From NCBI GenBank assembly GCA_023230175.1, contig JALNXV010000017.1, positions 1 through 20,450 of the forward strand: 20,450 bases of DNA. The letters run 5' to 3'. The notes beneath the pieces were generated by a model. It searched no databases, was not told the DNA's origin, and worked only from the letters and a program-made list of their open reading frames with translations. A program made the position numbers and the translations under genes. The DNA is from Candidatus Cloacimonadota bacterium. Lineage in GTDB: Bacteria > Cloacimonadota > Cloacimonadia > Cloacimonadales > WRIO01. Of this stretch, positions 8,717 through 15,813 are shown in pieces. The stretch's first letter is position 1, and every line of letters starts with the position of its first letter.

Positions 8717-9643
8717 TTATTTATATCCAAATTCATGTAAAGCACCATTCTTTTTTCTCCAATCATATTTTACTTTAACCCATAGGTTTAAAACAGCTTT
8801 TTTGCCTGTTAAAGTTGAAATATCCATTTCTGATTCTTGTCTTACTTTGCCTATCATTTTGCCTTGTTTACCAATAATAATTGGTTTTTGAGAATCACGT
8901 TCTATCCATATAGTTGCTTGAATTACGTCTCTGTTTTCTTCTTCAGACCATTTTTCTACTACGACGGTAGTACTATAAGGAATTTCTTTATCATAATATA
9001 AAAAGATTTTTTCTCTAATAATTTCTTGAGCAAAAAATCTCATCGGTAAGTCAGAAAGGTTTTCTTGATCATAAAGTGGTGGGTTATATGGTAAATAAGT
9101 AATGATTTTTTGTAAGATGACATTAATATTTTGTTGTTGATTATCAGCATATACTTTTTCAGAAAGAGCGCTGCAAAAAAATAGATTATCATTATTAAAG
9201 ATATCTAATTCAGATGATAAAAGTTTGTCTTTTAAAATGGTTATTTGTGAAGAGCTAATGAGGTCAGTTTTGTTTATAATACAGATACATTGTTGTTTAG
9301 ACTTTTTAATAATATTTAATACTTTGTCATCGTATTCTGAAGGGAAATCGCTTGCATCACAAACATAGATAAGTAGATCTGAATTTTTAATGGATTCAAT
9401 AATATACGATAGCATTTTTTCTTGTAGTTCGTATCTTGGTTCAAGAAAACCGGGAGTATCAATAAATATGATTTGAGCATCTGTTGTGTTATAAATACCT
9501 TTTATATTGCTTCTTGTAGTCTGTGGCTTAGGAGATATAATCGATAATTTTTCACCGATAAATTTATTTAAAAGAGTTGATTTTCCGACATTTGGTTTGC
9601 CGATAATAGATACAAACCCTGATTTAAAATTACTAAATTCCAT
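8717..9643 (-). CDS. era: GTPase Era, ribosome assembly
   Basis: The 308-aa protein has all Era GTPase motifs: G1 GKPNVGKS (residues 15-22), G2 within PQTTRSNIKGI (Thr42/Thr43), G3 DTPG (62-65), G4 NKTD (124-127) and G5 SAL (158-160). A C-terminal KH RNA-binding domain carries GKQGKMIGK. Era binds the 3' end of 16S rRNA and helps mature the 30S subunit at the membrane/cytoplasm interface; its length is normal. The start is supported by AAGGA five bases before ATG. A TTGACA-type promoter lies just upstream (9670-9697). It is the first gene of the long leftward operon, so envelope genes downstream are probably co-transcribed with a housekeeping gene. Confidence 0.97.
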   Translation of the reverse strand: MEFSNFKSGFVSIIGKPNVGKSTLLNKFIGEKLSIISPKPQTTRSNIKGIYNTTDAQIIFIDTPGFLEPRYELQEKMLSYIIESIKNSDLLIYVCDASDFPSEYDDKVLNIIKKSKQQCICIINKTDLISSSQITILKDKLLSSELDIFNNDNLFFCSALSEKVYADNQQQNINVILQKIITYLPYNPPLYDQENLSDLPMRFFAQEIIREKIFLYYDKEIPYSTTVVVEKWSEEENRDVIQATIWIERDSQKPIIIGKQGKMIGKVRQESEMDISTLTGKKAVLNLWVKVKYDWRKKNGALHEFGYK

Positions 9644-9669
9644 AAAAATCCTTAATTATATTTTTATCC

Positions 9670-9697
9670 ATTAAATAATAACTCATTCGTCTGTCAA
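9670..9697 (-). promoter_or_regulatory. Candidate sigma-70-type promoter for the era operon
   Basis: Read on the minus strand, TTGACA at 9697-9692 is followed after 16 bases by TTTAAT at 9675-9670, a perfect -35 and a five-of-six -10. It lies about 27 bp before the era start. An additional TATAAT (9660-9655) sits closer to the gene but without a matched -35. The site is right for the first gene of the leftward operon. Found by eye only. Confidence 0.5.
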
Positions 9698-9705
9698 GTG
9701 CTACA

Positions 9706-9721
9706 TTAAGATATATCTTAA
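9706..9721. repeat. 16-bp perfect palindrome upstream of the era promoter
   Basis: TTAAGATATATCTTAA is identical to its reverse complement. It lies 8 bp upstream of the TTGACA -35 element of the candidate era promoter. It could be an operator or activator site for a dimeric regulator. In AT-rich DNA a 16-bp perfect palindrome is uncommon but can arise by chance. Confidence 0.6.
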
Positions 9722-9724
9722 GAT

Positions 9725-9831
9725 TGTTGAATAATGTTGTTGTGCGAGCATCATTGTTTGCACTAAAAACTTATTAACTTCAAAGATATCAATAAATAAG
9801 CCTATATTATGATGTTTGACATTATTCAACA
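9725..9831. repeat. 107-bp segment bounded by 13-bp terminal inverted repeats
   Basis: TGTTGAATAATGT at 9725-9737 is the exact reverse complement of ACATTATTCAACA at 9819-9831. The ends read TG...CA, as in many transposable elements, and the interior holds one copy of the 26-bp hairpin repeat. No coding frame and no clear target-site duplication are seen. It could be a small non-autonomous element (MITE-like) or a long stem serving as a transcript end for the upstream MFS gene. Confidence 0.5.
9739..9764. repeat. 26-bp hairpin-forming intergenic repeat, copy A
   Basis: GTGCGAGCA, a 4-base loop (TCAT), then TGTTTGCAC form a 9-bp stem with two G-T wobbles. It differs from copy C at only two of 26 bases. 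It lies between the MFS gene and era, inside the 107-bp segment. No T-tract follows on either strand, so it is not a standard terminator. Confidence 0.75.
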
Positions 9832-9852
9832 GCTTTATCTTATGTATATGTT

Positions 9853-11115
9853 TTAATCATTAAATAGACTTAGAGCAACTTTTTGACCTTTTTTTTCATC
9901 AACAAATTGTAAAATGATAAACCCTAATACAAAAAAGCTTATTATACTGATAATTGCGTTTTTTTGATTGCCGCTAATTCTGGAAATTTCACCATAAACT
10001 AAAGGACCGGCTATAGAAGCTAATCTACCGGTTACGCCAAAAAATCCAAAAAATTCTGATGCTTTTTTTATTGGTGTTAATTGAGCAAACATTGTTCTGC
10101 TATTCGATTGACTTGAACCCATAACAAAACCGGCTGAAATCCCGACAAGATAAAATTGAAATTTACTTGTACACAAAAATGCCCCAATTACAACAAACAT
10201 CCATAAAATTAACGTTATATTAATGCTCTTTTTAGCCCCAATTTTATCCAAAATATAACCGAAGATGATTGCACCTAGAAATGAAGCAGGCTGGGCTAAA
10301 ATAAAATAAAATATCATTTCTTGAGCACTCATATTGAATTGGGTCGAACCATAAATTGCTGCAAAACTTATTACTACAGTTATTCCATCGTTATAGAGAA
10401 AATAACTAATTAGAAATTTGAATAATTCTTTAAATTTTTTTAAACTTTTAGCTGTTTCAAAAAGTCTTTTAAAACCCATTTTTATATAACTTGTTTTGTG
10501 AATATTTTTGCTTGGAGTCTCTTTAAGCCATAAAAAGGTAGGTAATGAAAAAATTAAAAAAAAAACAGCAACAATTAAAAAAGAATATCGAAAATGAAGG
10601 TAATTGTCTAGTTCATTTTTTACTACTGGAAGGATGATTAATAATGCAACTAATCCACCGAGATAACCAATACCCCAGGAGATGCCGGAAATTCTGCCTA
10701 TTTCTTGTTTTTCTGCGATATCAGGTAAAAAGGCATTATAAAAAACATTTGCCATATTAAAACAAAAATTAGCTATGATAAAGAATATCATTGCTTTTAT
10801 AATGTCATTAGGCATTATTGTATATAAAAAAATTGTAAAAAGTATTGTTGCTAAAGAGAAGATAACTAATAGATTTTTTCGAGAATGTGAATAATCAGCA
10901 ACTGCACCCATTATGGGAGCTAAGATAGCTACAAATAACATTGATATTCCGATTGCTCTACCCCAAAGTGCTGTTCCAAGCTCAGCTTTACCAACCACAA
11001 TGTCTTTGAAGTACATACTAAATAAAACTGTAACTATTATGGTAACAAATGATGAATTTGCAAAATCATATAATATCCAACCTGTTTTTTCTTTAGTAAA
11101 TTTTATCTTTTGCAT
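9853..11115 (-). CDS. MFS transporter, UMF1/Atg22-like family
   Basis: The 420-aa protein has about 12 hydrophobic segments of major-facilitator type. The N-terminal motif WILYDFANSSF (residues 13-23), leading into TM1, is the hallmark of the UMF1 (Atg22-like) family. A charged cytoplasmic loop near the middle separates the two six-helix halves. Vacuolar Atg22 exports amino acids in yeast, but bacterial UMF1 substrates are mostly unknown. Its ATG overlaps the recF stop by one base (TAATG), so it is translationally coupled to recF and part of the dnaN-recF transcript. The 5' end of an envelope transporter fused to replication genes probably reflects operon packing rather than shared function. 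Confidence 0.9.
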   Translation of the reverse strand: MQKIKFTKEKTGWILYDFANSSFVTIIVTVLFSMYFKDIVVGKAELGTALWGRAIGISMLFVAILAPIMGAVADYSHSRKNLLVIFSLATILFTIFLYTIMPNDIIKAMIFFIIANFCFNMANVFYNAFLPDIAEKQEIGRISGISWGIGYLGGLVALLIILPVVKNELDNYLHFRYSFLIVAVFFLIFSLPTFLWLKETPSKNIHKTSYIKMGFKRLFETAKSLKKFKELFKFLISYFLYNDGITVVISFAAIYGSTQFNMSAQEMIFYFILAQPASFLGAIIFGYILDKIGAKKSINITLILWMFVVIGAFLCTSKFQFYLVGISAGFVMGSSQSNSRTMFAQLTPIKKASEFFGFFGVTGRLASIAGPLVYGEISRISGNQKNAIISIISFFVLGFIILQFVDEKKGQKVALSLFND

Positions 11116-12200
11116 TAAAATTGATTTCTTTCTAAATTAAGTAAGGGTAATTTGATTAACGAATATTTATCCAAAGTTGGTGATGCAATGAATATTTGAT
11201 GTTTTTGAGATAAATGATTTAATAATTTATTAGTTCTATTATTGTCAAGTTCTGCTAAAGTATCATCAAAAATCAAGATAGGGTATGTATTTAAACTGTT
11301 ATGAATAAAAGATGACATCCCAAGTTTTAAAGCAATTACTAAACTTCGTTTCTGACCTTGAGATGCATATATATTTGCTGATTTGTTGTCAATATTAATC
11401 TGTAAATCATCTAGATGAGGACCTATTAAGGATATTTGTTGTAAGGATTCTTTTTTATTTATTTTATGAATTTCTTTTAACATTTCTTCTTCAAAATTTG
11501 CTTGATTATTAAAATTGAGACGAAGTGAAATATCAACCTTTTCTTGTTCATTTATCATATCATTGTAAGCATTAGAAAAATAAATTTTAAATTCAGTGAT
11601 GAATTTTTTGCGATATTCCGTTACATTTTGAGCTTCATTGATAAAGATTTTATCCCATGCATTTTTTTCACTATGATTATAATTCATTTTGAGTAACATA
11701 TTACGTTGGTGTAAAGCATTTTTATAATTACTTAAGTAATTGATATACATAGGGTAAATTTTTGCAATAGACATATCTAAAAATTGTCTTCTTTTTGCAG
11801 GAGTTGAAAAGATATTAAAAATATCATTAGGACTTGAATATACAACTTGTATATATTTATATAATTCAGAAATCTTTTTAATTTGTTTATTATGTATTTT
11901 TATTAATTTTTGTTTTTTTGAATTATACCTAACGAAAAAATTTATATCTGTTTGATCTGTATGATATTGTGAATTTATTGTAAAATTATTTTCTTTGCCT
12001 TGCGGGAAATTTAAATTCAATAATTCGGTATCTTTATTACTTAAGATTGATTTTCCATAAGCAAAATATGATATCGCTTCAAGAAAATTACTTTTACCGA
12101 TACCATTATTGCCTGTTATGATACAACCTTGTGATTCAAAATTGTAACTAAAATCCTTGTAGTTACGAAAATTTTGAATATCTATCTTTTTTATATACAA
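11115..12200 (-). CDS. recF: DNA replication/repair protein RecF
   Basis: The 361-aa protein is an SMC/ABC-type ATPase. The N-terminus MYIKKIDIQNFRNY matches the conserved RecF start. Walker A is GNNGIGKS (residues 30-37), the ABC signature region is ASQGQKRSLVIAL (279-291) and Walker B is ILIFDD (308-313). RecF binds single-strand gaps at stalled forks and helps RecO/RecR load RecA. The start codon is TTG: no ATG lies near, the protein N-terminus is right at this point, and GAG lies a few bases upstream. It is 9 bp after dnaN, the common dnaN-recF order. The stop overlaps the next start by one base. Confidence 0.96.
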   Translation of the reverse strand: MYIKKIDIQNFRNYKDFSYNFESQGCIITGNNGIGKSNFLEAISYFAYGKSILSNKDTELLNLNFPQGKENNFTINSQYHTDQTDINFFVRYNSKKQKLIKIHNKQIKKISELYKYIQVVYSSPNDIFNIFSTPAKRRQFLDMSIAKIYPMYINYLSNYKNALHQRNMLLKMNYNHSEKNAWDKIFINEAQNVTEYRKKFITEFKIYFSNAYNDMINEQEKVDISLRLNFNNQANFEEEMLKEIHKINKKESLQQISLIGPHLDDLQINIDNKSANIYASQGQKRSLVIALKLGMSSFIHNSLNTYPILIFDDTLAELDNNRTNKLLNHLSQKHQIFIASPTLDKYSLIKLPLLNLERNQF

Positions 12201-12209
12201 TACTTACTC

Positions 12210-13334
12210 TTATCGTCTCTCAATTCTCATCGGCATTAACACAAATCTGATCTTAAAGTTTTCAAATTCTTTATTGTTAACAATATAGAACGGTTCTTCA
12301 ATTGTTCTAAATTGAATGATTACTTCATCAGTATCAATTGCTTGCACAAAAGATAAAAGAAATCTGGCATTAATACCAAATGAAACTTCAGGCCCACTAT
12401 AAGCAAAATCTGTTAAATTTTCTTTAGCATTACCTTTTTCTGAAATTAATGATTCTATAAAAAGTGTTGTGTTGTTGATTGTGATCTTTACTAACTTGTC
12501 TTCATCATCAGATAATAAAGAAACTCTACGTAATGCATCACGTAAAGAAATTTTATCTATAGTTAAAAAATTAATTGGGGAGTTTCTAAATGCTGTTGTA
12601 TAATTGGGGTATTTACTTTCAAATCTGTTACTTACAACATAAATATTGTCAAATTTAAATGATATTCGTTTTTCATCAAAACAAATTTGAATTATATCAG
12701 TTTCATCATTGATGTTTTTCTCAATAAAACTGAGGGCTTTTGTCGGTAATACAATTTCATGAGGAGTTTCTATGTCAATATCAACCTTAAAAACTGCCTC
12801 AGATATTCTTTTACTGTCTGTTGCAGTCATTGTTAAAGATTCTTTATCAAATTTCATATAAACACCTGTTAATGCCGGTTGAACGGTTTCTGTTGAAACA
12901 CAAAAGGAGGTTAAATTAATCATTTTCTTGAAATTTTGTGCGTCTATTTCAAAAAATTTCTCTGTATTTATTTTAGCTTCTTCCGGATAAAAGGTTGATT
13001 CTATATAAGAAATAGAAAACTTAGCTTGTTCACACTCTATAAATAAATGATCCTCTTTGATGGAAAAATTTATTACTGAGATAGGTAATGAGTTGATTAT
13101 ATCTGAAAATTGTTTTGCATTAACTAACATAGTTCCGGATTCGATTACATTTGCAGAAACTTCTACCTTTGATGTAACGTTAAAATCTGTTGCTGTTATT
13201 TTTAATTGATTTGTATCAGAAAAGGCATCTAATTTAAAGTTTGTGACGGCAACAACATTATTTTTGGCAGGCGTAATCGTTAACAAGTGCTGTAGTATAT
13301 CGGAAATATCTTTTTTATTAATTGAAAATTTCAT
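12210..13334 (-). CDS. dnaN: DNA polymerase III beta subunit (sliding clamp)
   Basis: The protein is 374 aa from this start. It begins MKFSINKKDISDILQ and ends LMPMRIERR, both typical of DnaN, with three repeated clamp domains between. The ring tethers DNA polymerase III and other DNA enzymes to the template. I chose ATG at 13334 because it matches family N-termini and has AGAGG six bases upstream (13341-13346). An in-frame TTG at 13361 would add nine residues (KNNNKRFK-like) that the family lacks. dnaA is not beside it, although dnaA-dnaN-recF is the usual order. It heads the leftward dnaN-recF-MFS set and faces the divergent region. Confidence 0.97.
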   Translation of the reverse strand: MKFSINKKDISDILQHLLTITPAKNNVVAVTNFKLDAFSDTNQLKITATDFNVTSKVEVSANVIESGTMLVNAKQFSDIINSLPISVINFSIKEDHLFIECEQAKFSISYIESTFYPEEAKINTEKFFEIDAQNFKKMINLTSFCVSTETVQPALTGVYMKFDKESLTMTATDSKRISEAVFKVDIDIETPHEIVLPTKALSFIEKNINDETDIIQICFDEKRISFKFDNIYVVSNRFESKYPNYTTAFRNSPINFLTIDKISLRDALRRVSLLSDDEDKLVKITINNTTLFIESLISEKGNAKENLTDFAYSGPEVSFGINARFLLSFVQAIDTDEVIIQFRTIEEPFYIVNNKEFENFKIRFVLMPMRIERR

Positions 13335-13340
13335 CTTAAA

Positions 13341-13346
13341 CCTCTT
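13341..13346 (-). promoter_or_regulatory. Shine-Dalgarno fixing the dnaN start
   Basis: Read on the minus strand this is AAGAGG, six bases before the ATG at 13334. It supports the ATG start over the in-frame upstream TTG at 13361, which would lie on the wrong side of it. Confidence 0.7.
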
Positions 13347-13523
13347 ATTATTATTTTTCAAAGTAATATTTTTTAAATTAAGGCAGATTTGTCAATAAAA
13401 ATTCATTATTTATTGTTTTTCTTTTATAATCATCTGAAATAAAGCCTTATTATGTAATTTAAAATAATAGTAGATTAGATTTGTTGCTTATGTTCTTTTA
13501 TCTTATTTTGTTGTATTGATTTG

Positions 13524-13623
13524 ACTAAATATATGATAATATAAATAAATAGAATAACTCAGTTTACTATATTTATTATAAATTTTATATAATTTACTGA
13601 TATTTAATATATTTAGTTATTCT
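13524..13623. repeat. AT-rich inverted repeats in the divergent region
   Basis: ACTAAATATAT (13524-13534) is the exact reverse complement of 13607-13617, and AGAATAACT (13551-13559) is the exact reverse complement of 13615-13623. The right arms overlap each other, and they also overlap the outer arm of the neighbouring hairpin (13619-13626), so the pairings are mutually exclusive. Some AT-rich pairing is expected by chance here. Confidence 0.5.
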
Positions 13624-13743
13624 TGAATACAAGCTGCCTACAGGAGAGAAACAGGAGACCTCCAAGAAGGAAAAAAGCATCTTGGAGGTCTCCTGTTTCT
13701 CTCCCGTAGCTTTGTGCTAATATAATGATAATGTATCAAGAAT
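13619..13743. repeat. Large hairpin: 24-bp perfect inverted repeat with nested outer arms
   Basis: The arms 13643-13666 and 13681-13704 are perfect reverse complements over 24 bp, separated by a purine-rich 14-nt loop. Outside them a mismatch and a short bulge lead to further pairing (around 13631-13641 with 13706-13712). Then ATTCTTGA (13619-13626) pairs with TCAAGAAT (13736-13743). Each arm holds two copies of an 8-bp unit spaced 11 bp apart: ACAGGAGA at 13640 and 13651, and TCTCCTGT at 13689 with a one-mismatch copy at 13700. The arms are clearly richer in G/C than the surroundings. No T-tract follows either side. Candidates are a mobile palindromic element, a structured RNA or a protein-binding/cruciform site. 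Confidence 0.9.
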
Positions 13744-13841
13744 TATCTCAAAATAAATAAAATACATTTAATAATTGCATATTATCGTTAATGTAGTAAA
13801 AATTTATTGACATATACAGAGTGATTTAGTTTTTTGATTAT

Positions 13842-14933
13842 ATGAAAAAAATATTAAAATCTGAAATTCAAAATAATTATAATAATTTAAATATACCTGA
13901 AACAACCGGTACATTTATTTTACTAAAAAATAATCAAATATTATTTATTAAAACTACCGGTAATCTTAATAAATTCATTCATTTTTATACAGATCAGCAC
14001 CACGAAGACAATAACGTTAAGGATCTGATTAATCAATTTGAAATTGTTTACTATTTTGAAACACAATCATTAATAGAAGCATTTATTATCGAACAAATAA
14101 TTGTAAATACCGGTAAATTTGACAAATTTCAAGCTTCAATTTTAGGAAATATCCCCGAGTATAATATCAAGATTAAACCTTGGTATAAATATTTATATTT
14201 AGCAATAAATTTTATTAAGCCACCGTATATTTCCATATCAAATGACACAGTAAAAGATGATTTTTATATTGGACCTTTTAGGAACAGTTTTAGTTTAAAT
14301 GATGCTCTTGATACATTTGCGGATATATTTAAACTACCTCGATGTGAAAGTGAAGACTATCCATGCTTAAAATTAGCTGAAAATAAATGCCTTGGATTTT
14401 GTCAAAATAAACTTTCTGAAGCTCTACCTGAACTCATCAATAAAATGTTACTTATACCAAATAAACAAGTAGTTGAAAAGCTAAAAACTAAGCAAGAAGC
14501 TTTAATTAATGATTTACAATTTTTTCAAGCAGATATATTGACAGAACAAATAAAGATTCTTCAAAGATATTACAAAATCATACTTTTTTCATACGTTAGC
14601 CAATTTATTAACGGAGAGTATGAGCTATATCTAAATGAAGGATTATTACTCTGTAAACTAATTATAAATGATGGTATGATAAAAGAGATATCAATCGAAA
14701 ACAAAAATAACCATAAAGAAAATCAATATTTTTATATTTGTGATACAGACTTAAGCAATCGAAGAAATAACGAATTACTTGCTTATGAAAAGAGTGAGTA
14801 TGATCATAGATGGATTGTATTTAATTTCTTATATGATACAGAACCTGACGTAATTGAAGCAATTTTAGTTGAAAATCTTCAATATATACAACAAAATTTA
14901 TTTAAAAAAATTAATGGAGGCATAAATGATTGA
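13842..14933 (+). CDS. Truncated UvrC-like protein with degenerate GIY-YIG domain
   Basis: The 363-aa protein resembles the N-terminal half of excinuclease subunit UvrC. Residues about 20-110 align with the GIY-YIG nuclease domain (GTFILLKNNQILFIKTTGNL). Key residues differ: the second Tyr is Phe35 with Gly replaced by Lys37, and the Arg of 'NLxxR' is Phe45. The Glu of 'EALLLE' survives as Glu84 (IEAFIIE). Residues 142-187 match the next UvrC segment (YIGPFRNSFSLNDALDTFAD, then CLGFC), with four cysteines C168, C175, C183 and C187 like those proposed to bind an iron-sulfur cluster in UvrC. A UVR-like helix pair (UvrB contact) lies at about 215-245. The C-terminal endonuclease V-like and helix-hairpin-helix parts are absent. 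3'-incision is probably lost, so a UvrB-binding or regulatory role is inferred. The ATG is the first of the rightward set. Confidence 0.78.
   Translation: MKKILKSEIQNNYNNLNIPETTGTFILLKNNQILFIKTTGNLNKFIHFYTDQHHEDNNVKDLINQFEIVYYFETQSLIEAFIIEQIIVNTGKFDKFQASILGNIPEYNIKIKPWYKYLYLAINFIKPPYISISNDTVKDDFYIGPFRNSFSLNDALDTFADIFKLPRCESEDYPCLKLAENKCLGFCQNKLSEALPELINKMLLIPNKQVVEKLKTKQEALINDLQFFQADILTEQIKILQRYYKIILFSYVSQFINGEYELYLNEGLLLCKLIINDGMIKEISIENKNNHKENQYFYICDTDLSNRRNNELLAYEKSEYDHRWIVFNFLYDTEPDVIEAILVENLQYIQQNLFKKINGGIND
14916..14920 (+). promoter_or_regulatory. Shine-Dalgarno of purC, inside the uvrC-like gene
   Basis: GGAGG lies five bases before the purC ATG at 14926 and within the end of the uvrC-like reading frame. 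With the 8-bp gene overlap it indicates coupled but independently initiated translation. Confidence 0.75.
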
Positions 14934-15813
14934 GAATTTAATAAAATTACCTATTGTTAAAGGTCATTACAAAGGTAAAGTAAGAGATATTTTAGATTTA
15001 GGTGATAAATTATTACTGATAACCAGTGATAGAGTTTCCGCTTTTGATGTTGTTTTTCCAAATGAACTACCGGGCAAAGGTAAAATTTTAAATCAAATAT
15101 CTGTTTTCTTTTTTAAACAAACGCAACAAGTAATTCAAAATCACCTTATTACTGATATTATTGAGGAAATGCCGGAAGAATTTCTTCCATTTAAAGACTA
15201 TCTTGATAAACGTTGTATGTTAGTAAAAAAAACAAGAGTAATTCCTTTTGAATGTATCGTAAGAGGTTATATTTCCGGTTCTGCATGGGCAGAATACTCA
15301 AAAACCGGGACTATCGGAGGAATGATTATCAGTGAAAAACTCAAACAAAGTCAAAAGTTTACAGAACCTATTTTTACTCCATCAACTAAAGCAAGCGAAG
15401 GTCACGATGAAAATATTTCATACAAAAAGATGTGTGAAAGAATGGATTTAGATATAGCAGATAAATTAAAGACTAAGTCAGTTGAGCTCTTTAAATGGGC
15501 TCATCAATATCTTTTGGAAAGAGATATAATAATTGCTGATACAAAATTTGAATTTGGTACTTTTGATGGTCAAGTTTATTTAATAGATGAAGTTTTTACT
15601 CCTGACTCTTCACGTTTTTGGGATAAAGATGAATATGAAATTGGCATTTCTCCAAAAAGTTACGATAAACAATTTGTTAGAGATTTTGTTTCAGATTCCG
15701 GATGGAATAAGCAACCCCCTGCACCGGAATTACCACAAGAAATTATTGATAAATCATTAGAAAAATATAGAATTATTTATGAAAAAATAACCGGAGATAA
15801 ATGTAATTTATGA
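14926..15813 (+). CDS. purC: Phosphoribosylaminoimidazole-succinocarboxamide synthase (SAICAR synthetase)
   Basis: The 295-aa protein catalyses ATP-dependent joining of aspartate to CAIR to give SAICAR in purine synthesis, in the cytoplasm. Visible signatures are GKVRD (residues 17-21), SDRVSAFD (34-41), PFECIVRGYISGSAW (107-121) and IADTKFEFG (203-211), followed by DEVFTPDSSRFW. These match the two PurC family signatures and the nucleotide/CAIR pocket, and the length is normal. It overlaps the uvrC-like gene by 8 bp and the receiver-domain gene by 4 bp (ATGA). No other purine gene is in the window, so its placement is operon packing rather than a pathway cluster. Confidence 0.97.
   Translation: MIENLIKLPIVKGHYKGKVRDILDLGDKLLLITSDRVSAFDVVFPNELPGKGKILNQISVFFFKQTQQVIQNHLITDIIEEMPEEFLPFKDYLDKRCMLVKKTRVIPFECIVRGYISGSAWAEYSKTGTIGGMIISEKLKQSQKFTEPIFTPSTKASEGHDENISYKKMCERMDLDIADKLKTKSVELFKWAHQYLLERDIIIADTKFEFGTFDGQVYLIDEVFTPDSSRFWDKDEYEIGISPKSYDKQFVRDFVSDSGWNKQPPAPELPQEIIDKSLEKYRIIYEKITGDKCNL

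Larger units (their letters stand above)
13335..13841. other. Divergent AT-rich intergenic region between dnaN and the uvrC-like gene
   Basis: This roughly 500-bp region has no plausible gene. It separates all leftward from all rightward genes of the window. TTGACA-like -35 hexamers point outwards on both sides: 13395-13390 on the minus strand toward dnaN and 13807-13812 on the plus strand toward the uvrC-like gene, neither with a convincing matched -10. The middle is almost pure A/T, then comes a sharply more GC-rich hairpin (13643-13704). An orientation switch beside dnaN is what a replication origin would show, but I find no DnaA box (TTATNCACA) here. Confidence 0.7.

Noticed and set aside
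8613..8891. Open frame on the plus strand (92 codons)
   Set aside because: It lies antisense to the end of era and the start of the TPR gene, both well supported, and its product looks like translated antisense.
9664..9672. Possible DnaA box TTATCCATT upstream of era
   Set aside because: Two mismatches at the end of the box and no second copy nearby.
10913..11140. Open frame on the plus strand (75 codons)
   Set aside because: It is antisense to the start of the MFS gene and the end of recF, with no protein-like features.
13335..13361. Longer dnaN start at TTG 13361
   Set aside because: The extra nine residues are absent from DnaN proteins, and AGAGG is correctly placed for the ATG at 13334.
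13643..13704. Rho-independent terminator
   Set aside because: No T-tract follows either arm and the two adjacent genes start, not end, here.
13842..14933. Functional uvrC
   Set aside because: The C-terminal nuclease half is absent and the GIY-YIG active-site residues are replaced; the frame is intact, so this is not a simple frameshift.
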